Of a stretch of 64,000 nt of DNA, positions 35,926-48,371 are shown piece by piece; within the stretch, counting starts at the first letter, position 1; each line of letters starts with the position of its first letter. The translations under genes and the position numbers were made by a program. Source of the DNA: Synechococcus sp. BIOS-U3-1 (GTDB taxonomy: Bacteria > Cyanobacteriota > Cyanobacteriia > PCC-6307 > Cyanobiaceae); assembly GCF_014279975.1 (NCBI RefSeq), contig NZ_CP047936.1:1798001-1862000 (forward strand), in the 5' to 3' direction. Below the pieces are notes generated by a model. It saw nothing but the letters and a program-made list of their open reading frames with translations, made no database searches and was not told the origin of the DNA.

Positions 35926-38250
35926 TTAGCCCCTTGCTCCGCCGGAGACGGTGATCAGAGAGCCTTTGTCGGTGTTGCCATGGGATCCGGTCACACGGCA
36001 GACGGGCCACTCGGCTTGCTCATTTCGCTTGCGCTCGAAGGGAGCCATGGCCCCCATCGGACCAGGACGGGTGGGGTTGCGCCGACGGGCAGAAGCACCT
36101 TCGGTACCGGTGACATGCTCGCCACGGTCCCAGTCATCTCCAGTCACCTTGGTGGAGGAGCCCTCGCCTGTCACTCGGGACGTGGGCTCATCAGCCGGTT
36201 CACTGACAACAGCCACCGTGGGCTGAAAGTGGCGGCGTTGAAAGTCGCGATTGTCAAAGCGGAACTGTTCGGTGCCGGTGACCTTGCCGCCGGCCATGTC
36301 AAAAGGGCCGGTGATGCGATTGCCGTTCTCATAGGCGGTGCCAGTGACAGAACCCTGCGCATCACGCTGCTGCTGAGCTGCACGAGCTGGTGACATCACG
36401 CTGAAACGAGTCCAGGCAGCACCTTCAGGAGATTGACCATGCGTATCGGTGCCGGCTGGAGCCTCTGCACCACAGGCTGCAGCCAACTGGTCTGCACCCA
36501 CGTAAGGAGTACCGGTAACGGCTTCACAGGCACCACGCTGATCACCGGTCATCACTCCCCCCACACCAGGCTGGATGCCGGTCATGGCGGCGGAAGGTGT
36601 ACCCGGACGCATAGGTGTGCGTTCTCTGATCGCTTGGACAGCAGGGGTCCCGCAATGCTGACCTGCCTGCTCGAGGCCGGCGTAAGGAGTACCGGTCACG
36701 GCCTGACAACTGCCGGGCTCATCACCGGTCACGCGCTCGGAACGACCCGTACGGGTACCACTAACAACCTGATTGCGATTGGTGATGCTGTAACCGACCT
36801 TGGCCGCCTCGGGTTCAGGTTTTGCACCGCAGAAGCCATTGAACTGCTCAGCGCTGAGGTACTGGTCACCGGTCACACGGTGACAGGATCCGAACTCATC
36901 ACCAGTCACCTGGGAAGAACGACCGACCAAAGTGCCGGTTACGCCAGTACCTGAGAGGGTTGCGGATAGACCAACCTTCGCGGCTGGTCGACCATCGGGA
37001 AGGGGGTCTGAACCGAGATACTGATCTCCGGTGAGGCTGCGATTGGCACCAGCTTCATCGCCGGTCACGCTGGCGGAACGGCCCACCATCACACCGCTCA
37101 CTGGGCGGCCCTCAAGGGTGAGGCTGTGACCGACCTTGCGAGGGGATGGGTTGGAACCACCGCAGTAGGCAGCGGACTGATTGGCGGAAATATATTCCGT
37201 GCCTGTCACATTTTTGCAAGTGCCCGGCTCATCGCCGGTGACCTTGCCTGATCGACCGACTTCATTACCAGTCACGCGATTTCCATGACTCGTCGATGTC
37301 GTTCTCACCTTGGCGGGTGTAGTTGGCTCTGGAGCTTGCTGACAGAATGTCTGGAAGACTTCAGCACCGAGATATTCAGTGCCGGTGATTGAGCGGCAGG
37401 TGCTGGCCTCGTTGCCGGTGGTCTTCAATGAGCGGTTGGCCTGAGTACCGGTCACGGTCTGGCCAGCGGGTGTGGTGCTTTCTCCCACTTTCCAGTGAGC
37501 ATCTGCGGCGGCAGCCTGCTTGGCGCCGTGGCGATTGGGGCCGCTGGGACGGGTGACCCCAGCGTTGTGCTTGGTAATGGCACCGGCTTTCGCCCGCAAC
37601 TCACGCACCTGTTGCGCAATCTCTCGGCTGGAGAGATCAGGATTGGCCTGACGGGCTACCGCTGCAGCACTGGTGGGCTGCTTACCTGCGGTTTTGCCAT
37701 GCTTTGACATGGCATCACGACGAGCCAACACAAGAGCACGACTGGGATTTTCGATGGATCGCCTTTTGGGGGTCACCGAACGGCGCTCAAGACCAGCACG
37801 ACGATCACCGGAGCGCGAGGTCAGCTCGACGGTGACGGCGGGGCGCTCGACTTTTTCAGGAGCAACAACCGCTGCAGGAGTAGCTGCTGCTTTGCGAGCC
37901 ACATCAGCACGGTTGCGGTCGCTGCTGGATGCGGAGGTCTTGCCGCGGCGAGACAAGGCTTCGCGACGGGACAGCACAAGATCACGGCTGGGATTGCGCT
38001 GAGCCTTCACTTGGGAACTGCGTGGAGTGGAGGCAGTCCGGGTCAAAGAGACCGCACGCTGCGGCGCCGCCGCAACAGGTGCAGTCACCGCTGGCTCGTT
38101 CACTGCAGTGACTTCCGTACGAGTAGGACGGGCATCGGTCGATGTGCGCACCCGGCTATTAGCCACGGCAGCAGCAGACGCCTTTTTACCCGAGGTCGTC
38201 AGCGCTTTGCGGCGCTCAAGTGCGAGTTCTCGACTGGAAAGTCTTGCCAT
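35926..38250 (-). CDS. csoS2: Carboxysome scaffold protein CsoS2
   Basis: A 774-residue intrinsically disordered scaffold linking Rubisco to the shell. The N-terminal region has three clear Rubisco-binding repeats: ERRKALTTSGKKA (12-24), SRREALSRRGKTS (93-105), ARRDAMSKHGKTA (175-187), and a degenerate fourth near 205-220. The middle region (about 252-590) has six repeats with VTG..VTGDE..C..VTGT-Y; the third (371-417) lacks both cysteines. The C-terminal region has further VTG motifs and ends in VCRVTGSHGNTDKGSLITVSG after a basic segment, the shell-binding tail. I see no run of six T on the coding strand that could act as the slippery site used for CsoS2A in Halothiobacillus, so a single long form is likely. 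Confidence 0.95.
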   Translation of the reverse strand: MARLSSRELALERRKALTTSGKKASAAAVANSRVRTSTDARPTRTEVTAVNEPAVTAPVAAAPQRAVSLTRTASTPRSSQVKAQRNPSRDLVLSRREALSRRGKTSASSSDRNRADVARKAAATPAAVVAPEKVERPAVTVELTSRSGDRRAGLERRSVTPKRRSIENPSRALVLARRDAMSKHGKTAGKQPTSAAAVARQANPDLSSREIAQQVRELRAKAGAITKHNAGVTRPSGPNRHGAKQAAAADAHWKVGESTTPAGQTVTGTQANRSLKTTGNEASTCRSITGTEYLGAEVFQTFCQQAPEPTTPAKVRTTSTSHGNRVTGNEVGRSGKVTGDEPGTCKNVTGTEYISANQSAAYCGGSNPSPRKVGHSLTLEGRPVSGVMVGRSASVTGDEAGANRSLTGDQYLGSDPLPDGRPAAKVGLSATLSGTGVTGTLVGRSSQVTGDEFGSCHRVTGDQYLSAEQFNGFCGAKPEPEAAKVGYSITNRNQVVSGTRTGRSERVTGDEPGSCQAVTGTPYAGLEQAGQHCGTPAVQAIRERTPMRPGTPSAAMTGIQPGVGGVMTGDQRGACEAVTGTPYVGADQLAAACGAEAPAGTDTHGQSPEGAAWTRFSVMSPARAAQQQRDAQGSVTGTAYENGNRITGPFDMAGGKVTGTEQFRFDNRDFQRRHFQPTVAVVSEPADEPTSRVTGEGSSTKVTGDDWDRGEHVTGTEGASARRRNPTRPGPMGAMAPFERKRNEQAEWPVCRVTGSHGNTDKGSLITVSGGARG

Positions 38251-38279
38251 GTCCGCCCGGTGAAGTCGTCGAAGAGCAA

Positions 38280-38293
38280 GGGGCTGATGCCCC
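38280..38293 (-). other. Short hairpin in csoS2 leader
   Basis: GGGGC-TGAT-GCCCC forms a 5-bp, all-strong stem with a 4-nt loop, 30 nt upstream of the csoS2 start on the coding strand. It sits just after the larger cbbS-csoS2 hairpin and could affect RNA stability or translation. Confidence 0.35.
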
Positions 38294-38306
38294 CGAAATA
38301 AATCTG

Positions 38307-38331
38307 GAGCCCTGAACTGAAATCAGGGCTC
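38307..38331 (-). terminator. Hairpin between cbbS and csoS2 (attenuator or RNA stabiliser)
   Basis: GAGCCCTGA (38307-38315) pairs perfectly with TCAGGGCTC (38323-38331) across a 7-nt loop. It lies 20 bp after the cbbS stop. On the coding strand it is followed by CAGATTTATTTC, a weakly T-rich stretch. This suits partial termination or 3'-end protection that leaves more cbbLS RNA than shell-gene RNA. Confidence 0.6.
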
Positions 38332-38351
38332 TGAACCAAAGGTTCGAAGGA

Positions 38352-38693
38352 TCAGCGACCTTCGAAAACCACGAAGCAGGCACCCTGGCTTTGGGTGTAG
38401 GCGTCGTAACCGACCATGCGCACGTGGTGGTCGGGGTAGGCCCGATGGCAGGCCTCGAGCTCACTCACTACAACGTTGAGGTCCTTCTCACCAAAGAAGG
38501 GCAGCTTCCAATAAGACCAATAAGTGGCCATGGAGTTGCTGGGATGGACATGCTCAATGAGCGGGCTCCAGCCCTGGGCAATGATGTAAGCGATCTGGTC
38601 GTAGATCTCGTCCTGGGTCATCGGCGGAAGAAAGCCGAAGGTCTCCAGGGTGGCGACTGTTTTGTAGTCACCCACGGTGCTCTGGAAAGGCAT
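38352..38693 (-). CDS. cbbS: Rubisco small subunit, form IA
   Basis: A 113-residue small subunit: ETFGFLPPMTQDEIYDQIAY, VEHVHPSN-type EHVHPSNSMATYWSYWKLPFF, and VRMVGYDAYTQSQGACFVVF at the C-terminus. It is 59 bp downstream of cbbL. The length and sequence fit proteobacterial-type form IA small subunits, as in alpha-cyanobacteria. Confidence 0.96.
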   Translation of the reverse strand: MPFQSTVGDYKTVATLETFGFLPPMTQDEIYDQIAYIIAQGWSPLIEHVHPSNSMATYWSYWKLPFFGEKDLNVVVSELEACHRAYPDHHVRMVGYDAYTQSQGACFVVFEGR

Positions 38694-38752
38694 GGGGATC
38701 CTGGGTAGAAGTAAAAAATGTGGCCGGTTAAGTCAACCGGCCGTGGTTGCGA

Positions 38753-40168
38753 TCAGTTCTGAACGTCGAGCTTGTCGACGGTGTCGAACTCGAACTTGAT
38801 CTCCTTCCAGGTCTCGAGGGCGATCGCCAGCTCAGGGCTGTGCTTGCCGGCTTCCATAAGGATGTCGCGGCTTTCTTTCTCGATCTCGCGACCGGCATTA
38901 CGTGCTTTGACGCAGGCCTCTAGAGCCACACGGTTAGCAGCAGCGCCAGCAGCGGAGCCCCAGGGGTGACCATGGGTACCACCACCGAACTGCAGAACGG
39001 AATCGTCACCAAAGATCGCCACCAGTGCAGGCATATGCCAGACGTGGATGCCACCGGAAGCAACTGCAAACACACCAGGCATGGAACCCCAGTCCTGATC
39101 GAAGAAGTTGCCGCGGCTGCGATCTTCAGGCACGAATGATTCGCGCAGCTGATCGATGTAGCCGAGGGTGGTTTGACGATCACCTTCCAGCTTGCCGACA
39201 ACGGTGCCGGTGTGGAGCTGGTCACCGCCCGACAGACGCAGACACTTGGCGAGTACGCGGAAGTGAATGCCGTGCTTGGGGTGACGGTCGATCACCGCGT
39301 GCATGGCACGGTGAATGTGCAGCAACATGCCGTTCTTGCGGCACCACTTCGACAAACCGGTGTTGGCGGTGAAGCCACCGGTGATGAAGTCATGCATCAC
39401 GATCGGCATACCGAGTTCCTTAGCGAACTCAGCGCGCTCGTACATCTCCTCGGGAGTGTTGGCAGTCACATTGAGGTAGTGACCTTTGCGCTCGCCGGTT
39501 TCCTGCTCAGACAGCTTGATGGCGTCGGCGACGAACTCGAAACGGTTCTGCCAGCGCTGGAAAGGCTGGGAGTTAATGTTCTCGTCGTCTTTGGTGAAGT
39601 CCAGACCGCCACGAAGGCACTCATAGACCACACGGCCATAGTTCTTACCGCTCAGGCCGAGCTTCGGCTTGATGGTGCAACCCAGCAAAGGACGGCCGTA
39701 CTTGTTCATCCGGTCGCGCTCGACCTGAATCCCGTTCGGGGGGCCGTAGCAGGTCTTGATGAAGGCAATCGGGAAGCGCAGATCTTCAAGACGCAGGTGA
39801 CGCAGAGCCTTGAAACCAAAAACGTTGCCGACCAATGAGGTCAGAACGTTGGTGATGGAACCCTCTTCGAACAGATCGAGTGGGTAGGCGATGAAGGCAT
39901 AGAACGCCTCCTTGTCACCAGGGACGTCTTCGATGCGATAGCAACGTCCTTTGTAAAAGTCGAGATCAGTGAGGAGCTCGGACCACACAGTGGACCAGGT
40001 GCCAGTTGAGGACTCAGCAGCCACAGCAGCGGCTACCTCTTCCTTGGGAACTCCCTCCTGGCCGGTGCACTTGAAGCAGGCCAGCAGGTCGGTGTCGAGG
40101 GGGACGTAATCAGGAGTCCAGTAAGTGTCTCTGTACTCCTTTACCCCTGCGTCGTACTTCTTGCTCAT
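38753..40168 (-). CDS. cbbL: Rubisco large subunit, form IA
   Basis: A 471-residue large subunit. The carbamylated lysine region is [17 protein letters not shown], and the catalytic lysines lie in [17 protein letters not shown] and the loop 6 region [11 protein letters not shown]. The phosphate-binding [19 protein letters not shown] is near residue 400. The sequence type is form IA as in marine Synechococcus and Prochlorococcus. It fixes CO2 in the carboxysome lumen. It follows csoS1 by 73 bp, with a short direct repeat in its leader. Confidence 0.97.
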   Translation of the reverse strand: MSKKYDAGVKEYRDTYWTPDYVPLDTDLLACFKCTGQEGVPKEEVAAAVAAESSTGTWSTVWSELLTDLDFYKGRCYRIEDVPGDKEAFYAFIAYPLDLFEEGSITNVLTSLVGNVFGFKALRHLRLEDLRFPIAFIKTCYGPPNGIQVERDRMNKYGRPLLGCTIKPKLGLSGKNYGRVVYECLRGGLDFTKDDENINSQPFQRWQNRFEFVADAIKLSEQETGERKGHYLNVTANTPEEMYERAEFAKELGMPIVMHDFITGGFTANTGLSKWCRKNGMLLHIHRAMHAVIDRHPKHGIHFRVLAKCLRLSGGDQLHTGTVVGKLEGDRQTTLGYIDQLRESFVPEDRSRGNFFDQDWGSMPGVFAVASGGIHVWHMPALVAIFGDDSVLQFGGGTHGHPWGSAAGAAANRVALEACVKARNAGREIEKESRDILMEAGKHSPELAIALETWKEIKFEFDTVDKLDVQN

Positions 40169-40181
40169 AAGAAAAGTCCGT

Positions 40182-40211
40182 TAAGTCGTTGAAGGCGGGT
40201 AAGTCGTTGAA
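40182..40211. repeat. 12-bp direct repeat in the cbbL leader
   Basis: TAAGTCGTTGAA occurs at 40182-40193 and again at 40200-40211, with a 6-bp spacer. On the coding strand it reads TTCAACGACTTA twice, 14-43 nt upstream of the cbbL start. It could be a regulator site, a ribosome or RNase landing site, or a chance duplication. Confidence 0.55.
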
Positions 40212-40241
40212 ACCTCAAATTTCATAGAGGCTCAGTCGATC

Positions 40242-40553
40242 TCAGTCCTTCTGACCAAGGAAGTTGCCGTTGCCCAGCGCAGGCTCCACTTCACGGTGGG
40301 GGCGAGCGATGATGTGAGCAGCTACGAGGCCGTCGCCAACGCGCTCACAGGCATCGGCGCCAGCACGCACAGCAGCATTCACAGCACCAGTTTCGCCGCG
40401 GACCAGAACGGTGACATAACCGCCACCGACGAACTCACGACCGATCAGGCGCACTTCGGCAGCCTTGGTCATGGCGTCAGCCGCTTCGATCGCAGGAACG
40501 AGGCCGCGTGTCTCGATCATGCCGAGAGCGATGCCCATGGTTTCGTTTGCCAT
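40242..40553 (-). CDS. csoS1: Major carboxysome shell hexamer CsoS1
   Basis: A 103-residue single-BMC-domain protein: IALGMIETRGLVPAIEAADA, VRLIGREFVGGGYVTVLVRG, AAVRAGADACERVGDGLVAA and the terminal HREVEPALGN. It forms the hexamer sheets of the alpha-carboxysome facets; the pore region matches CsoS1A. Only one CsoS1 copy precedes cbbL, as in marine Synechococcus. GGTAGG lies a few bases before the ATG. It is the first gene of the main operon. Confidence 0.96.
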   Translation of the reverse strand: MANETMGIALGMIETRGLVPAIEAADAMTKAAEVRLIGREFVGGGYVTVLVRGETGAVNAAVRAGADACERVGDGLVAAHIIARPHREVEPALGNGNFLGQKD

Positions 40554-40872
40554 TACCTACCGGGAATAGGGGGGGATGTTCGCCGATGAGACTGCTCTGC
40601 CAATGGGCGACCCGTCAAGAGCTAATGGGCTTTGCCGGGATCACAGTCCGTAGTGAACCTGATAAGCCCTGCTGATCACCCTGTCAGGGACTGATCTAAA
40701 GAACTGTGCGCTCCCAGGTCAGCGCCCCAACACATGCGGTAGCGCAACCGACAAAGATCCATAGCTTTACAAACGGATACCTGAAAGTCCGGGTTTACCG
40801 GGCGGGATGTTCAACCTTTTCAGGTTTCCTGTGACGACTGAAGTTCAAATGAATTACACCTGATCACACACA
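40554..40872. promoter_or_regulatory. 319-bp divergent control region of the cso operon and rdgB
   Basis: A noncoding stretch between csoS1 (minus) and rdgB (plus), the only long gap inside the carboxysome locus, so the main cso promoter should lie here. Two small stem motifs are visible: CCCTGTCAGGG near 40680-40690 and AACCTTTTCAGGTT near 40813-40826. I could not pick out a convincing -10/-35 pair or a CbbR site by eye. Confidence 0.6.
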
Positions 40873-41478
40873 ATGGGGTTCCATTCCGGGATCAGTGCTT
40901 TGCGCAGGCTGATTATTGCCAGCGGTAATCCACAGAAGGTGGCTGAGATCGAAGCGATGCTCGGCCCCATCGATGTGTCTGTGCAACGTCAACCTGCCGA
41001 TCTGGATGTTGAGGAGACCGGCAACACCTATTTGGAGAACGCTCGCTTGAAGGCCAGTGCCGCGGCAGAGAGAACAGGTTGTTGGACTCTCGCCGATGAC
41101 TCCGGGCTTGAAGTGGACGCTCTCAATGGAGCTCCAGGGCTTTATACGGCCCGACTCGCCTCCACGAACGAGAAAAAGCTCGCGAAGCTCATGCAGGCCA
41201 TGGCAGACGTGCCCTATCGAAGTGCCCGCTTTCGGAGCGCGATGGTGCTCTGTTCACCCGATGGCGTCTGCGATGAGCAAGCGGAGGGAATCTGCTGGGG
41301 TGAGCTTCTCTGTGCACCGGCCTATCCAGGCGGCGGCATTGAATCCTTGTTCTGGGTGCGTGAGGCCGGCTGTAGTTATGGAGAACTGAACACCTCCCAG
41401 CTGTCCAAACTTGGAAGCCGAGGCAAGGCCGCCCGCGCACTGGCACCTGGTCTGCGCAGAAGACTGGAACTGGACTGA
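40873..41478 (+). CDS. rdgB: XTP/dITP pyrophosphatase (RdgB/HAM1)
   Basis: A 201-residue HAM1-family enzyme that clears non-canonical purine triphosphates. Motifs: RLIIASGNPQKVAEIEAML (the SGNxxK box), ETGNTYLENARLKASAAAE, WTLADDSGLEVDALNGAPGL, and SQLSKLGSRGKAARAL, the His normally found in SHRGKA being replaced by Ser (GSRGKA). It is transcribed opposite to the cso operon, between csoS1 and csoS1D. I recall the same placement in other alpha-cyanobacteria. It ends 4 bp from the convergent csoS1D. Confidence 0.9.
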   Translation: MGFHSGISALRRLIIASGNPQKVAEIEAMLGPIDVSVQRQPADLDVEETGNTYLENARLKASAAAERTGCWTLADDSGLEVDALNGAPGLYTARLASTNEKKLAKLMQAMADVPYRSARFRSAMVLCSPDGVCDEQAEGICWGELLCAPAYPGGGIESLFWVREAGCSYGELNTSQLSKLGSRGKAARALAPGLRRRLELD

Positions 41479-41482
41479 ACGT

Positions 41483-42268
41483 TCAGCTCCGCGCAGCTCG
41501 TCGATTCACCAGATCAATTGCACGCATGGCAGCCGCCGCGGCCTCCTCCACATCACCCTCTCGCCCCGCCAAAGTGAGGCGCCCGAAAGCTCCCACAGCC
41601 TTGACATCCACAAGAGTGATGTTGGATGCCTTCTCCGCCTCATTCGCGGCAATTAAGACGTAACCAGCAGGCTCGGTCTCAAGGATGAACATGCTCATCC
41701 CCGACTCGATCATGGAACCACGGCGATTGATTCGATTAATCAGCACAGCATGATCTGGGGTGATCGCTCGAATCACTTCAGTCCAACTCACCTCAGCGGG
41801 AGTTCGCTGGTCAATAGAGCTGCCGATGGCCTCAAGCACCACATCACCAGAATGGAGCACTGTGCTCTGATCTCGGTGATAGAGGGCCATCGATCCGAAA
41901 GCCCTTTCCACCACCATCTGTCCGAGGCGCACATTGCTGGCCTTGAGAGCAATGTCTGTCACCCGATGAACAGCCATACCCGGCGAAACCTCCATCCAAA
42001 GGCAGGCATCCCCTGGAATCGGCAAAAACCCCTGACTGACCGTTCCCATGTAGGCAGCTAGCTGTGGCTGCAGTGAATCGATGAACACATGGGTTCGCAG
42101 CTCAATTGACTGCACAAGACTATTTTTCCGACTAAGTCGAGAAGACTCCGAGTCGGTCGTCACGACGCAGCTCGCTCCGCTGGCAGAGGGATTCACCTCC
42201 GTGCCAGTGACGAGAGCGCTTCCGCCAACCCGTCGCTCCCTGGCGTCCAAGCCGGCGAAACGATTCAT
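41483..42268 (-). CDS. csoS1D: Tandem-BMC shell protein CsoS1D
   Basis: A 261-residue protein with a ~50-residue unstructured N-terminus and two BMC-like domains (about 55-150 and 160-258). Segments seen are [80 protein letters not shown] and [20 protein letters not shown]. CsoS1D trimers stack in pairs and have large pores that can open and close, allowing entry of RuBP-sized molecules. The gene lies upstream of the main operon, beyond rdgB, and starts 97 bp from the divergent unknown gene. Confidence 0.92.
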   Translation of the reverse strand: MNRFAGLDARERRVGGSALVTGTEVNPSASGASCVVTTDSESSRLSRKNSLVQSIELRTHVFIDSLQPQLAAYMGTVSQGFLPIPGDACLWMEVSPGMAVHRVTDIALKASNVRLGQMVVERAFGSMALYHRDQSTVLHSGDVVLEAIGSSIDQRTPAEVSWTEVIRAITPDHAVLINRINRRGSMIESGMSMFILETEPAGYVLIAANEAEKASNITLVDVKAVGAFGRLTLAGREGDVEEAAAAAMRAIDLVNRRAARS

Positions 42269-42365
42269 AGCGCGGAGCTTACCGGAAGCCGATCGGGGAA
42301 ACAGAGCTCAAGCGCTTGCACAGCCCGACACAACCGATAACTTCGGCCCAACCGCCCTGTAAGCC

Positions 42366-42773
42366 ATGGCTTCCGCCCGTAGAAAAACTGAGGAACCTGG
42401 CCGGCTCTCAACAGAGCTCAATGCCGAACAGGCTCTGGGACTTGTCAGCTACAGCCTGATGCAGCGTCTTGCCGGTGAAGGCCAGGTCGAGATGCCTTGG
42501 CTGGAGACTGACCAGAACAGCCATGCAGGAATGGTGAGGCAGCTTCGTCAGAGACTTGAACTCACTGCTCTAGCCGTTGAAAGCGGAGCTCCTCTGACGA
42601 CGGCTGAAGTCACCTACCTCCTTGGAGCTCGACCAGGAACAGAAGCCGTTGAGCGAGGTGGATTAAAAGCTCGGCGTGTCAGTCGAAACGTTTGGCGATT
42701 GAGCCGCATCGATGAATCTGGTAGCGGCAGCAGCGGAAGCTTTGGTGAAGACCGCTTCCGCCGCCGTCTCTGA
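42366..42773 (+). CDS. Conserved-looking unknown protein beside csoS1D
   Basis: A 135-residue soluble protein I do not recognise. It has a charged N-terminus, a helical core (LNAEQALGLVSYSLMQRLAG, MVRQLRQRLELTALAVESGA), a segment LTTAEVTYLLGARPGTEAVE that could be a helix-turn-helix-like unit, then GLKARRVSRNVWRLSR and a Ser/Gly-rich tail. The codon use looks like that of neighbouring genes. It is divergent from csoS1D across 97 bp, so the two may share control. It could be a regulator or nucleic-acid-binding protein (inference). Confidence 0.7.
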   Translation: MASARRKTEEPGRLSTELNAEQALGLVSYSLMQRLAGEGQVEMPWLETDQNSHAGMVRQLRQRLELTALAVESGAPLTTAEVTYLLGARPGTEAVERGGLKARRVSRNVWRLSRIDESGSGSSGSFGEDRFRRRL

Positions 42774-42783
42774 ATCCCACTGA

Positions 42784-44687
<1,904 letters not shown>

Positions 44688-44692
44688 TTCCC

Positions 44693-46273
44693 ATGCAACT
44701 GACGCTCTGGACGTACGAAGGACCACCGCATGTGGGGGCCATGCGAATCGCCGCCTCGATGCGCGGCGTGCACTATGTGCTGCATGCGCCTCAGGGCGAC
44801 ACGTATGCAGACCTGCTGTTCACGATGATCGAACGGCGCGGCCAGCGCCCACCGGTGACCTACACCACTTTTCAGGCACGAGACCTGGGAGGCGACACAG
44901 CCGAACTGGTAAAACGCACTGTGCGTGAAGCGGCAGAACGTTTCCGTCCTGATGCACTCCTGGTGGGAGAGAGCTGCACAGCGGAACTGATTCAGGATCA
45001 ACCAGGCGCCCTCGCCCAGGGCATGGGTCTGAGCATGCCTGTTGTAACCCTGGAACTCCCCGCATACAGCAAAAAGGAGAACTGGGGAGCTGCAGAAACG
45101 CTTTATCAGCTGCTGCGCAATCTGCTGAAACCGCAGGTTCCTGATCAACCACAACATGATCCAAGGGCGTGGATGGCCGTTGGCCGTCGGCCTCGGGTGA
45201 ATCTGATCGGACCATCCCTGCTGGGATTTCGATGCCGTGATGACGTACTCGAAGTCCAGAGACTGCTCACCCTGCATGGCATCGATGTCGGAGTGGTCGC
45301 TCCGCTTGGAGCGGATGTCAGTGATCTTCAGCGAATCCCGCAGGCAGATTTAAATGTTTGCCTATATCCAGAGATCGCCGAATCCAGCTGCAGCTGGCTT
45401 GAACGGAACTTCGGAATTCCGTTCACTCGCACTGTGCCGATTGGCGTCGGTGCCACCCACGACTTCCTGGTGGAGTTGCACACGCTGCTGGGCATGGATC
45501 CACCGACGAAGGAGGAGGGATATCGCTGTTCAAGACTGCCCTGGTACTCGGAATCCGTGGATTCCACCTATCTCACAGGCAAGCGGGTGTTCATCTTTGG
45601 CGACGGCTGCCATGCCGTAGCGGCAGCGCGCATCTGTAGCGAAGAGCTCGGATTCAAAGTGGTTGGCCTTGGCACCTACAGCCGTGAGATGGCGCGACCG
45701 GTTCGTGCAGCAGCCAAGGAACTCGGACTCGACGCACTGATCAGCGATGACTATCTGGAGGTTGAGGCAGCCATGGCCGATGCCGTACCCGAGCTGGTGC
45801 TTGGAACTCAGATGGAACGGCACAGCGCTAAGCGCCTAGGAATCCCTTGCGCCGTAATCAGCACACCGATGCATGTTCAGGACGTCCCAGCGCGCAATAG
45901 CCCACAGATGGGATGGGAGGGCGCCAATGTGATTTTCGACGCCTGGGTGCATCCGCTCATGATGGGGCTTGAGGAACATCTGATCGGCATGTTCCGCCAT
46001 GACTTTGAGTTTGTGGACGGACATCAAAGCCACCTAGGTCATCGCGGCGGAACAGAGCAAACCACCGAAGGGTCCAGCCAATCCACCGTGGTCATCAGCG
46101 CTGAAGAGCAAGGCCCGGTATGGACTGCCGACGGCGAGGCAGAACTGAAAAAAATCCCCTTCTTTGTGCGTGGCAAGGTGCGCAGAAACACCGAAACCTA
46201 TGCACGCCAGGAGGGCCGCTTAGAGATCAGTAGCGAAACTCTCTATGACGCAAAAGCCCACTACAAGGCATGA
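44693..46273 (+). CDS. chlB: Dark-operative protochlorophyllide reductase subunit B
   Basis: A 526-residue ChlB starting [20 protein letters not shown] as in all ChlB proteins. The aspartate that serves as the fourth cluster ligand lies in [18 protein letters not shown]. Other blocks are [40 protein letters not shown] and the C-terminal DPOR domain [20 protein letters not shown]. It follows chlN closely; chlL comes after a 150-bp AT-rich gap. Confidence 0.96.
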   Translation: MQLTLWTYEGPPHVGAMRIAASMRGVHYVLHAPQGDTYADLLFTMIERRGQRPPVTYTTFQARDLGGDTAELVKRTVREAAERFRPDALLVGESCTAELIQDQPGALAQGMGLSMPVVTLELPAYSKKENWGAAETLYQLLRNLLKPQVPDQPQHDPRAWMAVGRRPRVNLIGPSLLGFRCRDDVLEVQRLLTLHGIDVGVVAPLGADVSDLQRIPQADLNVCLYPEIAESSCSWLERNFGIPFTRTVPIGVGATHDFLVELHTLLGMDPPTKEEGYRCSRLPWYSESVDSTYLTGKRVFIFGDGCHAVAAARICSEELGFKVVGLGTYSREMARPVRAAAKELGLDALISDDYLEVEAAMADAVPELVLGTQMERHSAKRLGIPCAVISTPMHVQDVPARNSPQMGWEGANVIFDAWVHPLMMGLEEHLIGMFRHDFEFVDGHQSHLGHRGGTEQTTEGSSQSTVVISAEEQGPVWTADGEAELKKIPFFVRGKVRRNTETYARQEGRLEISSETLYDAKAHYKA

Positions 46274-46396
46274 GCAAATTCACTCATTTCTTTTCATCAA
46301 TTCGAAAAAAAATGCAATGCCCAAGCAACTCTGAAACGAAGGATCTTTTATTACTTGGTGCATATCAGCCGAGGTGCATGTGTTGCTGTTGAATGA

Positions 46397-47314
<918 letters not shown>

Positions 47315-47317
47315 GCC

Positions 47318-48301
<984 letters not shown>

Positions 48302-48371
48302 TCAGTCTGCCGCTCAGTCGATACGCACAACGACCTGCGGTCATGAATCTCAGCCAGCAGTCATCAGGCCC

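Noticed and set aside
35926-38250. Programmed frameshift in csoS2
   Set aside because: I looked for a run of six T on the coding strand like the one used in Halothiobacillus and saw none, so no CsoS2A form is claimed.
35926-38250. Repetitive DNA in csoS2 as a CRISPR or satellite
   Set aside because: The repeats are coding, diverged and follow the CsoS2 protein repeats; there are no identical short repeats with uniform spacers.
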